A stretch of DNA of 64,000 nt from Fodinibius salicampi (GTDB taxonomy: Bacteria; Bacteroidota; Rhodothermia; Balneolales; Balneolaceae). The translations under genes and the position numbers were made by a program. Shown piece by piece: positions 1 to 6,892 of the stretch. The DNA lies in NCBI RefSeq assembly GCF_039545095.1, contig NZ_BAABRS010000002.1, positions 1 to 64,000 of the forward strand, read 5' to 3'. The notes beneath the pieces were generated by a model, which saw only the letters and a program-made list of their open reading frames with translations, made no database searches and was not told where the DNA came from. Each line of letters begins with the position of its first letter. Position 1 is the first letter of the stretch.

Positions 1-2
1 CT

Positions 3-1199
3 GTGCCCGGAGATCAGCCTGAATTTTATTTATTGCAGTTTTTGGAACCGGGAAATACAAAGACCCCGGACCTTAGCTGGGCGGATGCGGGGGATTTTAC
101 CGGCCGGGTTTCGCTGTTTGACGAAGCAGGGGAGAAAGTGTTAGCCACCATTTATAAAGAAGGGGAAGTAACCGACTTTATTCCGGAGGAAACAAAAGAT
201 GAGTTTGAAATGTGGGATAATACCAGAGGAAAAACGGATACGGATGAAATGCAACTGGTGTGCGTTACGGTTACCACGCATCATTGTACTGACTGGTACA
301 GAGTCTATAGCGATGGATCCCGTGAATATACAGGTCGAACCTGTAGTGGTAGTACCACGAGCAGGGTGTGTTCCTCAGGTGGAGGCGGTGGATCAGGAGG
401 TGATGGAGGCTCCACTGGCGGAAGTGGTGGAGATTCAGGAGGCGGTAGCTCAGGCGATGGAGGCGCCCCGTGCGGGGATCCCGTCCATGGATGCTTTGAA
501 ATGGAAGTGAAGGATAAGATCGTGGGCTTTATGGGAACTATTGGCATTGATACTAAAGAATTAGATAAATTTCCCAAACTTAAATGCACGGTCGACCGAG
601 TACTTGATACAAATAGTATGCAAGATCTTATTGCCGAATTCGGCATGTCTTACACCAATTATGATTTGATCTTTTCAGGTGCTCCAATATTAGAAGATGA
701 AAATGGGGACGAGTTCCTTGGTGGTTTAGATATCGTTGATGATAATGATGGAAGAAAGAATTTTGTCATAATGGCTAACAATCATTTAGCGCAGGACCGA
801 AGCTCGGTTGAGGTGGCCATTACATATTTACATGAAGCCATGCATGCAGAAATGCGCCGGTATCTATTAGATAATGCTGATACCTCTACCCTACAAAACT
901 TCCCGGGATCGATTACCGAAGATTGGAAAAATTACGTAGCTACAAGAAATCAAGAAAATGCCGAACATATCGCAATGGCTAAAGAATATGTCGATTTTAT
1001 AGCCCAGGCTGCTTCCGATTTTGATAATAACAGAATGTCCTTTGAATATTATCAAGCATTAAGTTGGATTGGTCTTTCACCCGATGCTAATAATGTTTGG
1101 TATACGGAATATACGCCACAAGAAAGAACACAAATACTTAATAATTTGGACGCTGCAAAAGAAATCTTGGAAGATAGAACTAATAAAATGTGTAATTAA
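3..1199 (+). CDS. Putative polymorphic effector with C-terminal HExxH metallopeptidase domain (5'-partial)
   Basis: The reading frame is open to the window edge, so the GTG at 3 is probably internal and the N-terminus is missing. The visible 398 residues show a globular region (1-80), a Cys-rich patch (C87, C95, C114, C123), a Gly/Ser linker (about 124-153) and a C-terminal domain with HEAMH (277-281) followed by a conserved His (H322, in EHIAM) and an SWIGL motif near 355. HExxH plus a downstream His is the classic zinc peptidase ligand set. The C-terminal domain recurs without a leader at 3303-3827 and 5163-5702. The stop lies 2 nt before a lipoprotein gene at 1202, as in toxin-immunity pairs. 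The effector role is inferred; the metal site and the domain copies are seen. Confidence 0.7.
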   Translation: MPGDQPEFYLLQFLEPGNTKTPDLSWADAGDFTGRVSLFDEAGEKVLATIYKEGEVTDFIPEETKDEFEMWDNTRGKTDTDEMQLVCVTVTTHHCTDWYRVYSDGSREYTGRTCSGSTTSRVCSSGGGGGSGGDGGSTGGSGGDSGGGSSGDGGAPCGDPVHGCFEMEVKDKIVGFMGTIGIDTKELDKFPKLKCTVDRVLDTNSMQDLIAEFGMSYTNYDLIFSGAPILEDENGDEFLGGLDIVDDNDGRKNFVIMANNHLAQDRSSVEVAITYLHEAMHAEMRRYLLDNADTSTLQNFPGSITEDWKNYVATRNQENAEHIAMAKEYVDFIAQAASDFDNNRMSFEYYQALSWIGLSPDANNVWYTEYTPQERTQILNNLDAAKEILEDRTNKMCN

Positions 1200-1201
1200 T
1201 T

Positions 1202-1807
1202 ATGAAGCTGTATTTTTTTATTTCATTTCTTTGTCTCTCATTCTTATGTATAGCAGGTTGTGAAGGTACAAGCGTAAATGAACAGCGGGTAGCTGTTCTA
1301 AACGCATTATACTACCAAACATTTGAAGACAACAGTATTCGTATTGCTAAAAATTCCTATTCTTATGAGAGTTCATTGAAAGACTGGGATACACTTAGCT
1401 TATCAGAGATAGAGTCTATCCAAGCACATTCTTTATATGGTGATGAAGATTCTTTGCGGAAAGCTTTTACTTTTACGGATGAAGATATTCAAACATTTAA
1501 TAACCAATTAAATGAAAAACCTGAGGCTTTTTGGCCTCGCTGGGGTTGGGATACGCCTAACTTTATCTCCAGGGAGGACTATCCCGACTATTTTTCAGGA
1601 GAGGCCCAATTGCCTCCCGTTGAAAGGCCTGCTTCCAAACGCATACGTATTATTTCCCTTTCTGTACCCTTGGTTAGTTCTAATCGGGCATTTGTAGCTG
1701 CTGAAACGAATAAAGGTTATGGTTCTGTGGCAGTAGATGTGTATTTACTTGGCAAAAAAGATGGTAAGTGGGTTGTTATTGCTGTAAACAATGTTTTTAC
1801 GACATAA
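1202..1807 (+). CDS. Putative immunity lipoprotein, W-x-x-WGW family (copy 1)
   Basis: A 201-residue exported lipoprotein: a hydrophobic N-terminus ends in the lipobox IAGC (Cys20). It starts 2 nt after the stop of the metallopeptidase gene, so the two are surely co-transcribed. The core shares with its neighbours an N-terminal Leu-rich helix, WPRWGW, an ISRE-x-x-P-x-Y motif, a variant of the PPPG turn, a SVPLV strand and a closing GKW-x-x strand. I do not recognise a named family. The position suggests a cognate inhibitor held in the periplasm or on a membrane, which is inference. Confidence 0.72.
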   Translation: MKLYFFISFLCLSFLCIAGCEGTSVNEQRVAVLNALYYQTFEDNSIRIAKNSYSYESSLKDWDTLSLSEIESIQAHSLYGDEDSLRKAFTFTDEDIQTFNNQLNEKPEAFWPRWGWDTPNFISREDYPDYFSGEAQLPPVERPASKRIRIISLSVPLVSSNRAFVAAETNKGYGSVAVDVYLLGKKDGKWVVIAVNNVFTT

Positions 1808-1808
1808 G

Positions 1809-1931
1809 AGTGATCAGGCTATTAAAGGCAAGGGTTGCCATTCGCCTTTAACGGAACGAAATGCTGTAGGACAAAACTACATTGATGCTCAAGAAGAATT
1901 AGATAATAGAAATTCTGATTATTGTAATTAA
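1809..1931 (+). pseudogene. Decayed C-terminal tip of the metallopeptidase effector
   Basis: The frame with codons starting at positions divisible by 3 reads LTERNAVGQNY, then IDAQEEL, then NSDYCN and stop. This aligns with the last residues of the intact effector (PQERTQILNNLDAAKEIL ... NKMCN) and of the copy ending at 5702 (AKEEL ... NNDICN). The catalytic HExxH part is absent. The stop lies 2 nt before the ATG of the next lipoprotein gene, exactly the spacing of the intact pair at 1199/1202. It is best read as the stump of a displaced toxin tip left attached to its immunity gene. Confidence 0.7.
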
Positions 1932-1933
1932 CA

Positions 1934-2482
1934 ATGAAAAGATTAATAGTATTCTCTTTTTCTTTTTTCTTCATTATCTCATTTTTAACTAATTGTAATG
2001 AAGAAAAGGAGATATATTCTCAGCGGAATCATATTCTTCATTTAGTTTATCAGGAATATGAGAATAGCTATAAGGATAGCATTGCCGTATTTGAAAGCTC
2101 ATTGAGTGATATTGACCGGTATATGAAGTTAACCAGTTTTAATACTACAAAAATATCAAATGAAGATATTCAAAGATGGAATAATCAACATGAAAACTAT
2201 AAGAGGGTATATTGGGAAAAATGGGGATGGAAGAATATCTCTTTGATTAGCAAAAACGAATTTCCTGACTACTTTGAGTATAGTATTCCTCCTCCAGGTA
2301 CTGAAATTACTAATTATATTACTGTACTTTATTTCTCCGTTCCATTGGTAGGTAAAGAAAATGCATTGCTATTTGTTGCAAAAAAATCAGGTAAGTATTC
2401 TTGGAATGTGTATAGGATCATTTTAAAAAAGACAGCGGGTGAATGGAGTATTGCGTCAAAAAGAAATATTATTACTACTTAG
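1934..2482 (+). CDS. Putative orphan immunity lipoprotein, W-x-x-WGW family (copy 2)
   Basis: A 182-residue lipoprotein with a strongly hydrophobic N-terminus ending in the lipobox FLTNC. It shares the family core: DSIAVFESS in the first helix, WEKWGW, the SK-x-EFPDYF segment, SIPPPG, a FSVPLVG strand and a KTAGEW C-terminal strand. It directly follows the effector tip stump at 1809-1931 with a 2-nt gap, so its partner toxin has been lost or replaced. The local sequence is AT-rich. The function is inferred from context only. Confidence 0.7.
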   Translation: MKRLIVFSFSFFFIISFLTNCNEEKEIYSQRNHILHLVYQEYENSYKDSIAVFESSLSDIDRYMKLTSFNTTKISNEDIQRWNNQHENYKRVYWEKWGWKNISLISKNEFPDYFEYSIPPPGTEITNYITVLYFSVPLVGKENALLFVAKKSGKYSWNVYRIILKKTAGEWSIASKRNIITT

Positions 2483-2627
2483 AGATCTTAATCTAATTAT
2501 TTTTAGCAATAGAATTGAGATTTATTCTACCTAAGTAGCTATCGTATTACTAATCGTACTCTTAAAGGAGCCTGCAGACCAGAATAAGATGGTCAAAAAT
2601 ACCAGGCTGCACGAAACAGGAGCTCCG

Positions 2628-3215
2628 ATGTTTGCAGCAATTAACGGGCGACTTATTTACTTACTTGCAGCAGGAGGACTATGCGTTCTTTTAGTGTCCT
2701 CTGGATGTCATACGAATTCCAAACAGCAGCTGCATGAGGAGCGCCTGCAAATCCTCAACACGTTGCTCCAAAAATATGCAGAAGGCGACAGTATTGCCGT
2801 CTATGAAGAGTCGATTCAGGATATCAGTATTTCTTTACCCAAAGAAAAGCTAGCGACTAATTATCTAAATAATGATAGCCTGACCATCTCGCAAGAAGAC
2901 TTGGAGGCTTGGCAAAAGCAATGGGAAAACTACGAACCGGCAGAGTGGAAAGAATGGGGCTGGGATACCGATTATTTGATCAGTCGGGAGGAGTTTCCCG
3001 AGTATTATGATTACAGCGTTCCTCCGCCCGGGTTTGAAGTTAAAACTTTTGTTAAGATCGTTTACTTTTCTATGCCTATAGTGGGAGAAAATCATGCCTT
3101 TGTTAATGTAGCTACTTCCCGCGGTAAACATTCATGGGTTGTTGTGTATATAATAATGGAAAAGAAAAATGGAAAATGGATCTATCATTCTTCAAAAGGC
3201 TTATTTACAAGCTAG
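2628..3215 (+). CDS. Putative immunity lipoprotein, W-x-x-WGW family (copy 3)
   Basis: A 195-residue lipoprotein. The ATG at 2628 is preferred over the upstream ATG at 2589 because it puts a short basic N-region before the hydrophobic segment and the lipobox VSSGC. The family core is complete: DSIAVYEES, EWKEWGW, ISREEFPEYY, SVPPPG, FSMPIVG and KKNGKW. It is a close duplicate of the frameshifted gene at 6289, including a 109-nt perfect DNA match (2887-2995 to 6551-6659). No toxin tip remnant is recognisable in the 145 nt upstream, so this copy is an orphan. Confidence 0.7.
   Translation: MFAAINGRLIYLLAAGGLCVLLVSSGCHTNSKQQLHEERLQILNTLLQKYAEGDSIAVYEESIQDISISLPKEKLATNYLNNDSLTISQEDLEAWQKQWENYEPAEWKEWGWDTDYLISREEFPEYYDYSVPPPGFEVKTFVKIVYFSMPIVGENHAFVNVATSRGKHSWVVVYIIMEKKNGKWIYHSSKGLFTS
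2887..2995 (+). repeat. 109-nt perfect direct repeat, copy A
   Basis: This stretch inside lipoprotein copy 3 is identical, as far as I can read, to 6551-6659 inside the frameshifted copy 7. The flanking sequence of the two genes is clearly more diverged. A sharp-edged identical block within diverged paralogues points to recent gene conversion or recombination. Confidence 0.85.
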
Positions 3216-3302
3216 TCTTAAAATTGAGATGGATGCTTAATTCTGTAGAGTACGTAAGTCCATAAGCTGTAGTTGAGTTTCCTTCCTTTTTTTGAGTTTC
3301 CA

Positions 3303-3827
3303 ATGATTTATAGCTCCTTCCGGCAGATTTTCCCCAACTTTGATTTGGAGATTAAGGCAGATGATATTCCAGATGAAAATAACACAATAACACTGGGTGA
3401 AACTAGTATGACTGGTAGCAAACAATTTACTATTACACTAAATAGTCGATATTTAGATCTTCCTTCCTTAGATATAGCCAGAACCCTTTTACATGAAGCC
3501 ATTCACGCAGAAATGAAGAGAAAAATAGCATCGGTAGGTGGAGAAATAACGACAAAAAATTTTCCTGGAATCTATGATTATTATACAAGATACGGTAGGG
3601 AAGGAGATTGGAGCCATCAACAAATGGCCGCTCATTATATAAATACTATTGTTAATGGCCTCCAAGAATATGATAATAATCAGCATTCAGAATCTTTTTA
3701 CGAAAGTATAGCATGGAAAGGCTTACAAGGGACAACTGTTTGGAATCAATTATCGACTGATCAGCAAGAATATTATAATTCAGAGTACCAAGTATTTTTG
3801 AGCACAGGTAGTAAGAATTGCCAATGA
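3303..3827 (+). CDS. Leaderless HExxH metallopeptidase tip (orphan toxin module 2)
   Basis: A 174-residue frame matching only the C-terminal domain of the effector at 3-1199. It has NFDLEIK (compare NYDLIFS), HEAIH at residues 64-68, a conserved His at 105 in SHQQM, and IAWKGL (compare LSWIGL). It has no signal peptide, no Gly-rich linker and no leader. A TTG at 3273 follows an in-frame stop, so the start is uncertain and ATG 3303 is a choice, not a proof. A small exported protein gene follows 25 nt after the stop. It is probably a silent tip that needs recombination with a leader gene, or a remnant. Confidence 0.62.
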   Translation: MIYSSFRQIFPNFDLEIKADDIPDENNTITLGETSMTGSKQFTITLNSRYLDLPSLDIARTLLHEAIHAEMKRKIASVGGEITTKNFPGIYDYYTRYGREGDWSHQQMAAHYINTIVNGLQEYDNNQHSESFYESIAWKGLQGTTVWNQLSTDQQEYYNSEYQVFLSTGSKNCQ

Positions 3828-3851
3828 TATAACCTAAAGCCATCAAATGTG

Positions 3852-4322
3852 ATGAAAAGGCCTATATTGATGTTTCTAATTTTTGTTCCAATAATTTTAT
3901 TTTGGAATACAACTGTAGCACAAACCAATTCCTCACTCTATCTCTTGTTTCAAGAAGATGGAGAAACAATGATGGACAGTAAAAGATCGACTGCAGATTC
4001 TCTCTGCCAGCTTAATTTTCATTTTGACCTTTATCCTCAAAAGTTGAGAAGCGATCCGTTGGATTTTAGAGCAAAAAATATATCCCAAAAGGATACCATA
4101 TCTATTTCAGAATTAAATAGTTTAAATATTAGAAATTATAACTGGCTGAAAGAATACTATTCAGAATATTTTCAGGAAGTTCAGGAAAAGGCAAGTAGAA
4201 AAGAACCAATCCAAATATTCGATTTGAACAAAAGCTTTAAACAAATATTCATTGTCCAAATTGATTCGCTAAATAGATATGCAATTATCACCCCAGTCGA
4301 ATATACCGAGATTATCCAATAA
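3852..4322 (+). CDS. Putative immunity protein with type I signal peptide (partner of module 2)
   Basis: A 156-residue exported protein. The ATG at 3852 is preferred to the GTG one codon earlier. The N-terminus is a Sec signal ending in VAQ, without a lipobox, unlike the neighbouring lipoproteins. The body is rich in Ser, Lys and Tyr. A late hydrophobic strand (KQIFIVQIDSL) followed by RYAIIT resembles the closing strands of the W-x-x-WGW family, but the WGW and PPPG motifs are missing. Its place 25 nt behind the leaderless toxin tip makes it the likely partner. The family is unknown. Confidence 0.6.
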   Translation: MKRPILMFLIFVPIILFWNTTVAQTNSSLYLLFQEDGETMMDSKRSTADSLCQLNFHFDLYPQKLRSDPLDFRAKNISQKDTISISELNSLNIRNYNWLKEYYSEYFQEVQEKASRKEPIQIFDLNKSFKQIFIVQIDSLNRYAIITPVEYTEIIQ

Positions 4323-4350
4323 GAGACACACATCAGAAGATATCCTTAAA

Positions 4351-4455
4351 ATGAGGAGATATTTGCATGGTGCGACAGATACATCAACCCTGCCAGGATT
4401 CCTGGGAGATTTTTCGAGTGACTGGGGGGCCTTTGTCAATGAAAGATGTAGCTAA
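4351..4455 (+). pseudogene. Decayed internal fragment of the metallopeptidase tip
   Basis: The frame from ATG 4351 reads MRRYLHGATDTSTLPGF followed by SSDWGAFVNE and a stop at 4453-4455. This matches the segment just after HEAMHAE in the intact effector (MRRYLLDNADTSTLQNF ... TEDWKNYVATR). The catalytic HExxH before it and everything after it are gone. The start codon of the next lipoprotein (4439) lies inside the fragment in another frame. Confidence 0.7.
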
Positions 4456-5080
4456 CATTACCATAATAGTTATAATATTGGTAATCTTTGTTGGTTGTGC
4501 TGAACAATCAAAAGAGGTAGAAACCAATAAAATTCTTCGGACCTTAATCGAGGAACAACAGGATAGCCTTAATATTTATTTTGAACCGATAGATTCAGCG
4601 GGGACAAAAAAATTTAAAAAACATATTTCATATACAGATGAACCCGACAGCATTGTATTATATTATAAATCTGTTGATACCTTAAAATTTGAGAAACCAC
4701 TTACGGTGGAATTTTTGAACCAATATGGTTTCACATATGGAAATGATATAGATACTCTTTTTACTAAAGAGGAAGTTGGCCAGTGGAATGAGGATATATC
4801 TAATTATAAATCAAAGAAGTGGAGTCGGCAGGAGAGCAGGAGCCTTCCTATTATTGCCAAAAGCCACCATGAAATTGAAGAATTTTACACACAACAGGAA
4901 AAATTGGAATCTTTTTTTTACTATTCTACACCTTTCTTTAATAAGGAGGGAGATAAAGCTCTTATCTATCAAAATAAGATTTCGAAATCCAGCAAGATAA
5001 GGCAATTATACATTTTAAGTAATAAGGGAGATACTTGGTCTCCCATTTATAGAGTTACACTTTATATTTCTACCTCTTAA
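4439..5080 (+). CDS. Putative immunity lipoprotein, divergent member (copy 5)
   Basis: A 213-residue lipoprotein. The ATG at 4439 (MKDVAN) is chosen because it gives a short N-region, a hydrophobic stretch and the lipobox IFVGC; the frame stays open further upstream but that part is the overlapping toxin-tip remnant. The layout is the family one: an N-terminal helix with DSLNIYF, a TKEEV-x-x-W helix and a late YYSTPFF strand before K-rich closing strands. WGW and PPPG are not conserved, so this is a distant member. Its overlap with the decayed tip repeats the toxin-immunity arrangement seen at 5686/5702. Confidence 0.62.
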   Translation: MKDVANITIIVIILVIFVGCAEQSKEVETNKILRTLIEEQQDSLNIYFEPIDSAGTKKFKKHISYTDEPDSIVLYYKSVDTLKFEKPLTVEFLNQYGFTYGNDIDTLFTKEEVGQWNEDISNYKSKKWSRQESRSLPIIAKSHHEIEEFYTQQEKLESFFYYSTPFFNKEGDKALIYQNKISKSSKIRQLYILSNKGDTWSPIYRVTLYISTS

Positions 5081-5249
5081 AGCCCTATGAGGTGAATATT
5101 AAAAAGGATTTTGTATCTCAAACTGCTGCATCATTAAAAGTAATCAACACAATGCCGGGAAAAGCACTAACTTTAATTTAACTATTAAAGTAAAGTTAAA
5201 TTCTGATGTCCCGTTTCTTGAGAGTGAACGTGGAAGTAATAATTTCACA

Positions 5250-5702
5250 ATGGTACTAAATGAAACAAGGATATCGAATAGATATCCAATAGAAACAGCG
5301 GTTACAATGATGCACGAAGCTATGCACGCCGAGATGCGACGATACCTGTTGGATAATGCAGATACTTCGACACTTCCGAACTTTCCGGGATCGATTACTG
5401 AAGATTGGGAAAACTATGTAGCTACCAGGAACCAAGAAACTGATGAAGCCAATCAAAGTAATGCCGAACACCAAGCTATGGGCTACGAAGAATACATCAC
5501 CTTAATTGCCGAAGCGACCTCCGATTTTGATAATGGAAGGATGCCCTTTAGTTATTATCAAGGATTAGCTTGGGTTGGCATATATGATAAAGATAATGAA
5601 GGATGGAAAAACGCTTCCGAAGCTTATAAAGCTAAAATAAGAAAAGGATATAATAATGCTAAAGAAGAACTAAGAAGTCGTAATAATGATATATGCAATT
5701 AG
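5250..5702 (+). CDS. Leaderless HExxH metallopeptidase tip (orphan toxin module 3)
   Basis: A 150-residue frame with HEAMH at residues 22-26, the conserved His at 74 (EHQAM) and AWVGI near 107-111. Its middle section is almost the same protein as in the effector at 3-1199 (RRYLLDNADTSTL, FPGSITEDW, NYVATRNQE). Homology extends upstream of ATG 5250 in the same frame to about 5163 (NFNLTIK, then SNNFTMVLN), with the frame open from 5103, but no convincing start codon or leader is present. It is a displaced C-terminal domain. The final 17 nt overlap the next lipoprotein gene. Confidence 0.62.
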   Translation: MVLNETRISNRYPIETAVTMMHEAMHAEMRRYLLDNADTSTLPNFPGSITEDWENYVATRNQETDEANQSNAEHQAMGYEEYITLIAEATSDFDNGRMPFSYYQGLAWVGIYDKDNEGWKNASEAYKAKIRKGYNNAKEELRSRNNDICN

Positions 5703-6279
5703 CATTAACAAAAAATGTATAGTTTTTGTCTTATTTGGATTAATTGTTCTACTCTTAATGCAGGGGTGTGACAAAAATAATGTTTCTAAACCCGAAAAAA
5801 TTAATGTGTTAAATGCACTGGTTTCTCATTATCAAACTTATGAAGATTCAATAGCGGTTTTCCACGAATCGTATGAGTATGATACTGAAGATATTAACTT
5901 TACTAGTTACAAAGACAGTGACTATTTCAGGGAAGCTTTTTCCTCCATCACTAGGAAAGATATGCAGGCGTGGGAAAAACAACTCCGTGAAATAGAAACA
6001 GTTGAATGGAAAGAATGGGGATGGGAAACTCCCTCTTTTATAACGGAAAAGGAGTATCCCAAATCATTTGATTATGAGGGGCCACCGCCACCTGGAGTAA
6101 CCATAGAAACGTCCTTAACAGTTTATTTTTTTTCTATACCGCTTATCAGCAGTAAACATGCTTTTGTAGAAGTTGCCTACAAATCTGGGAAGTATAACTG
6201 GAATGTTGATATTGTGCTGTTGAAAAAAACTGATAAAGTTTGGAAGGTCCAATCAAAAAGTAACATCACCACAACTTAA
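5686..6279 (+). CDS. Putative immunity lipoprotein, W-x-x-WGW family (copy 6)
   Basis: A 197-residue lipoprotein with lipobox LMQGC. Its ATG lies 17 nt inside the 3' end of toxin module 3, which implies translational coupling. The family core is intact: DSIAVFHES, EWKEWGW, ITEKEYPKSF, GPPPPGV, FSIPLIS, AFVEVAYKSGKY and KTDKVW. As the most tightly linked pair in the array it is the best candidate for a cognate inhibitor of module 3. The role is inferred from position. Confidence 0.7.
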   Translation: MIYAISINKKCIVFVLFGLIVLLLMQGCDKNNVSKPEKINVLNALVSHYQTYEDSIAVFHESYEYDTEDINFTSYKDSDYFREAFSSITRKDMQAWEKQLREIETVEWKEWGWETPSFITEKEYPKSFDYEGPPPPGVTIETSLTVYFFSIPLISSKHAFVEVAYKSGKYNWNVDIVLLKKTDKVWKVQSKSNITTT

Positions 6280-6288
6280 GTTTGTGTT

Positions 6289-6884
6289 TTGAGGTTTAAG
6301 GCAATTAACCGGCGACTTCTTTACTTATTTGTAGCAGGAGGGCTATGTGTTCTTTTAGTTACCTCCGGATGTGGTATGAATCCCAAACAGCAGCTGCATG
6401 AGGAGCGCCTGCAAATCCTCAACACGCTGCTCCAAAAATATGCCGAGGGCGACAGTATCGCTGTTTATGAGGAATCGATCAAGGATACTAGCATTGTACT
6501 ATCCAAAGATAAGCTGACGGCTGATTATCTTAACAGCGACAGTCTGACTATCTCGCAAGAAGACTTGGAGGCTTGGCAAAAGCAATGGGAAAACTACGAA
6601 CCGGCAGAGTGGAAAGAATGGGGCTGGGATACCGATTATTTGATCAGTCGGGAGGAGTTCCCTGAGTATTATGACTACAGCGTTCCCCCGCCTGGATATC
6701 AACTCCCTTCGGAGTTGACGATTATTCACTATTTTTCCATTCCCTTAGTAGGAAAAAATACGCTATTATAGTACATACAATAAAAAGAAATAAAACTATG
6801 GGAGTCATAGTCATAGATACTTTTAAGAAAAAAAGTAATGGCAAGTGGATTTACCATTCTTCAAAAGGTTTATTAACAAGCTAG
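6289..6884 (+). pseudogene. Frameshifted immunity lipoprotein (copy 7)
   Basis: A TTG-initiated frame with lipobox VTSGC runs to a stop at 6769-6771 and is a near duplicate of copy 3. The missing C-terminal part is present in another frame from about 6760 to the stop at 6882-6884 (YAIIVHTIKRNK ... NGKWIYHSSKG), matching the end of copy 3 (NGKWIYHSSKG). One extra A in the A6 run at 6753-6758 would restore a full-length protein of about 198 residues. It may be a pseudogene, a phase-variable gene or an assembly error. The 5' end replaces the expected ATG by TTG. Confidence 0.75.
6551..6659 (+). repeat. 109-nt perfect direct repeat, copy B
   Basis: Identical by eye to 2887-2995, inside the frameshifted lipoprotein copy 7. 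See copy A for the interpretation. Confidence 0.85.
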
Positions 6885-6892
6885 TTTTAAAA

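Noticed and set aside
370-470. Repeated GG-rich triplets that look like a tandem repeat or CRISPR
   Set aside because: It is low-complexity coding sequence for a Gly/Ser linker; no regular repeat-spacer pattern exists.
305-646. Proline-rich - strand frame of 113 codons
   Set aside because: It is the complement of the Gly/Ser linker of the effector gene; composition is forced by the linker codons.
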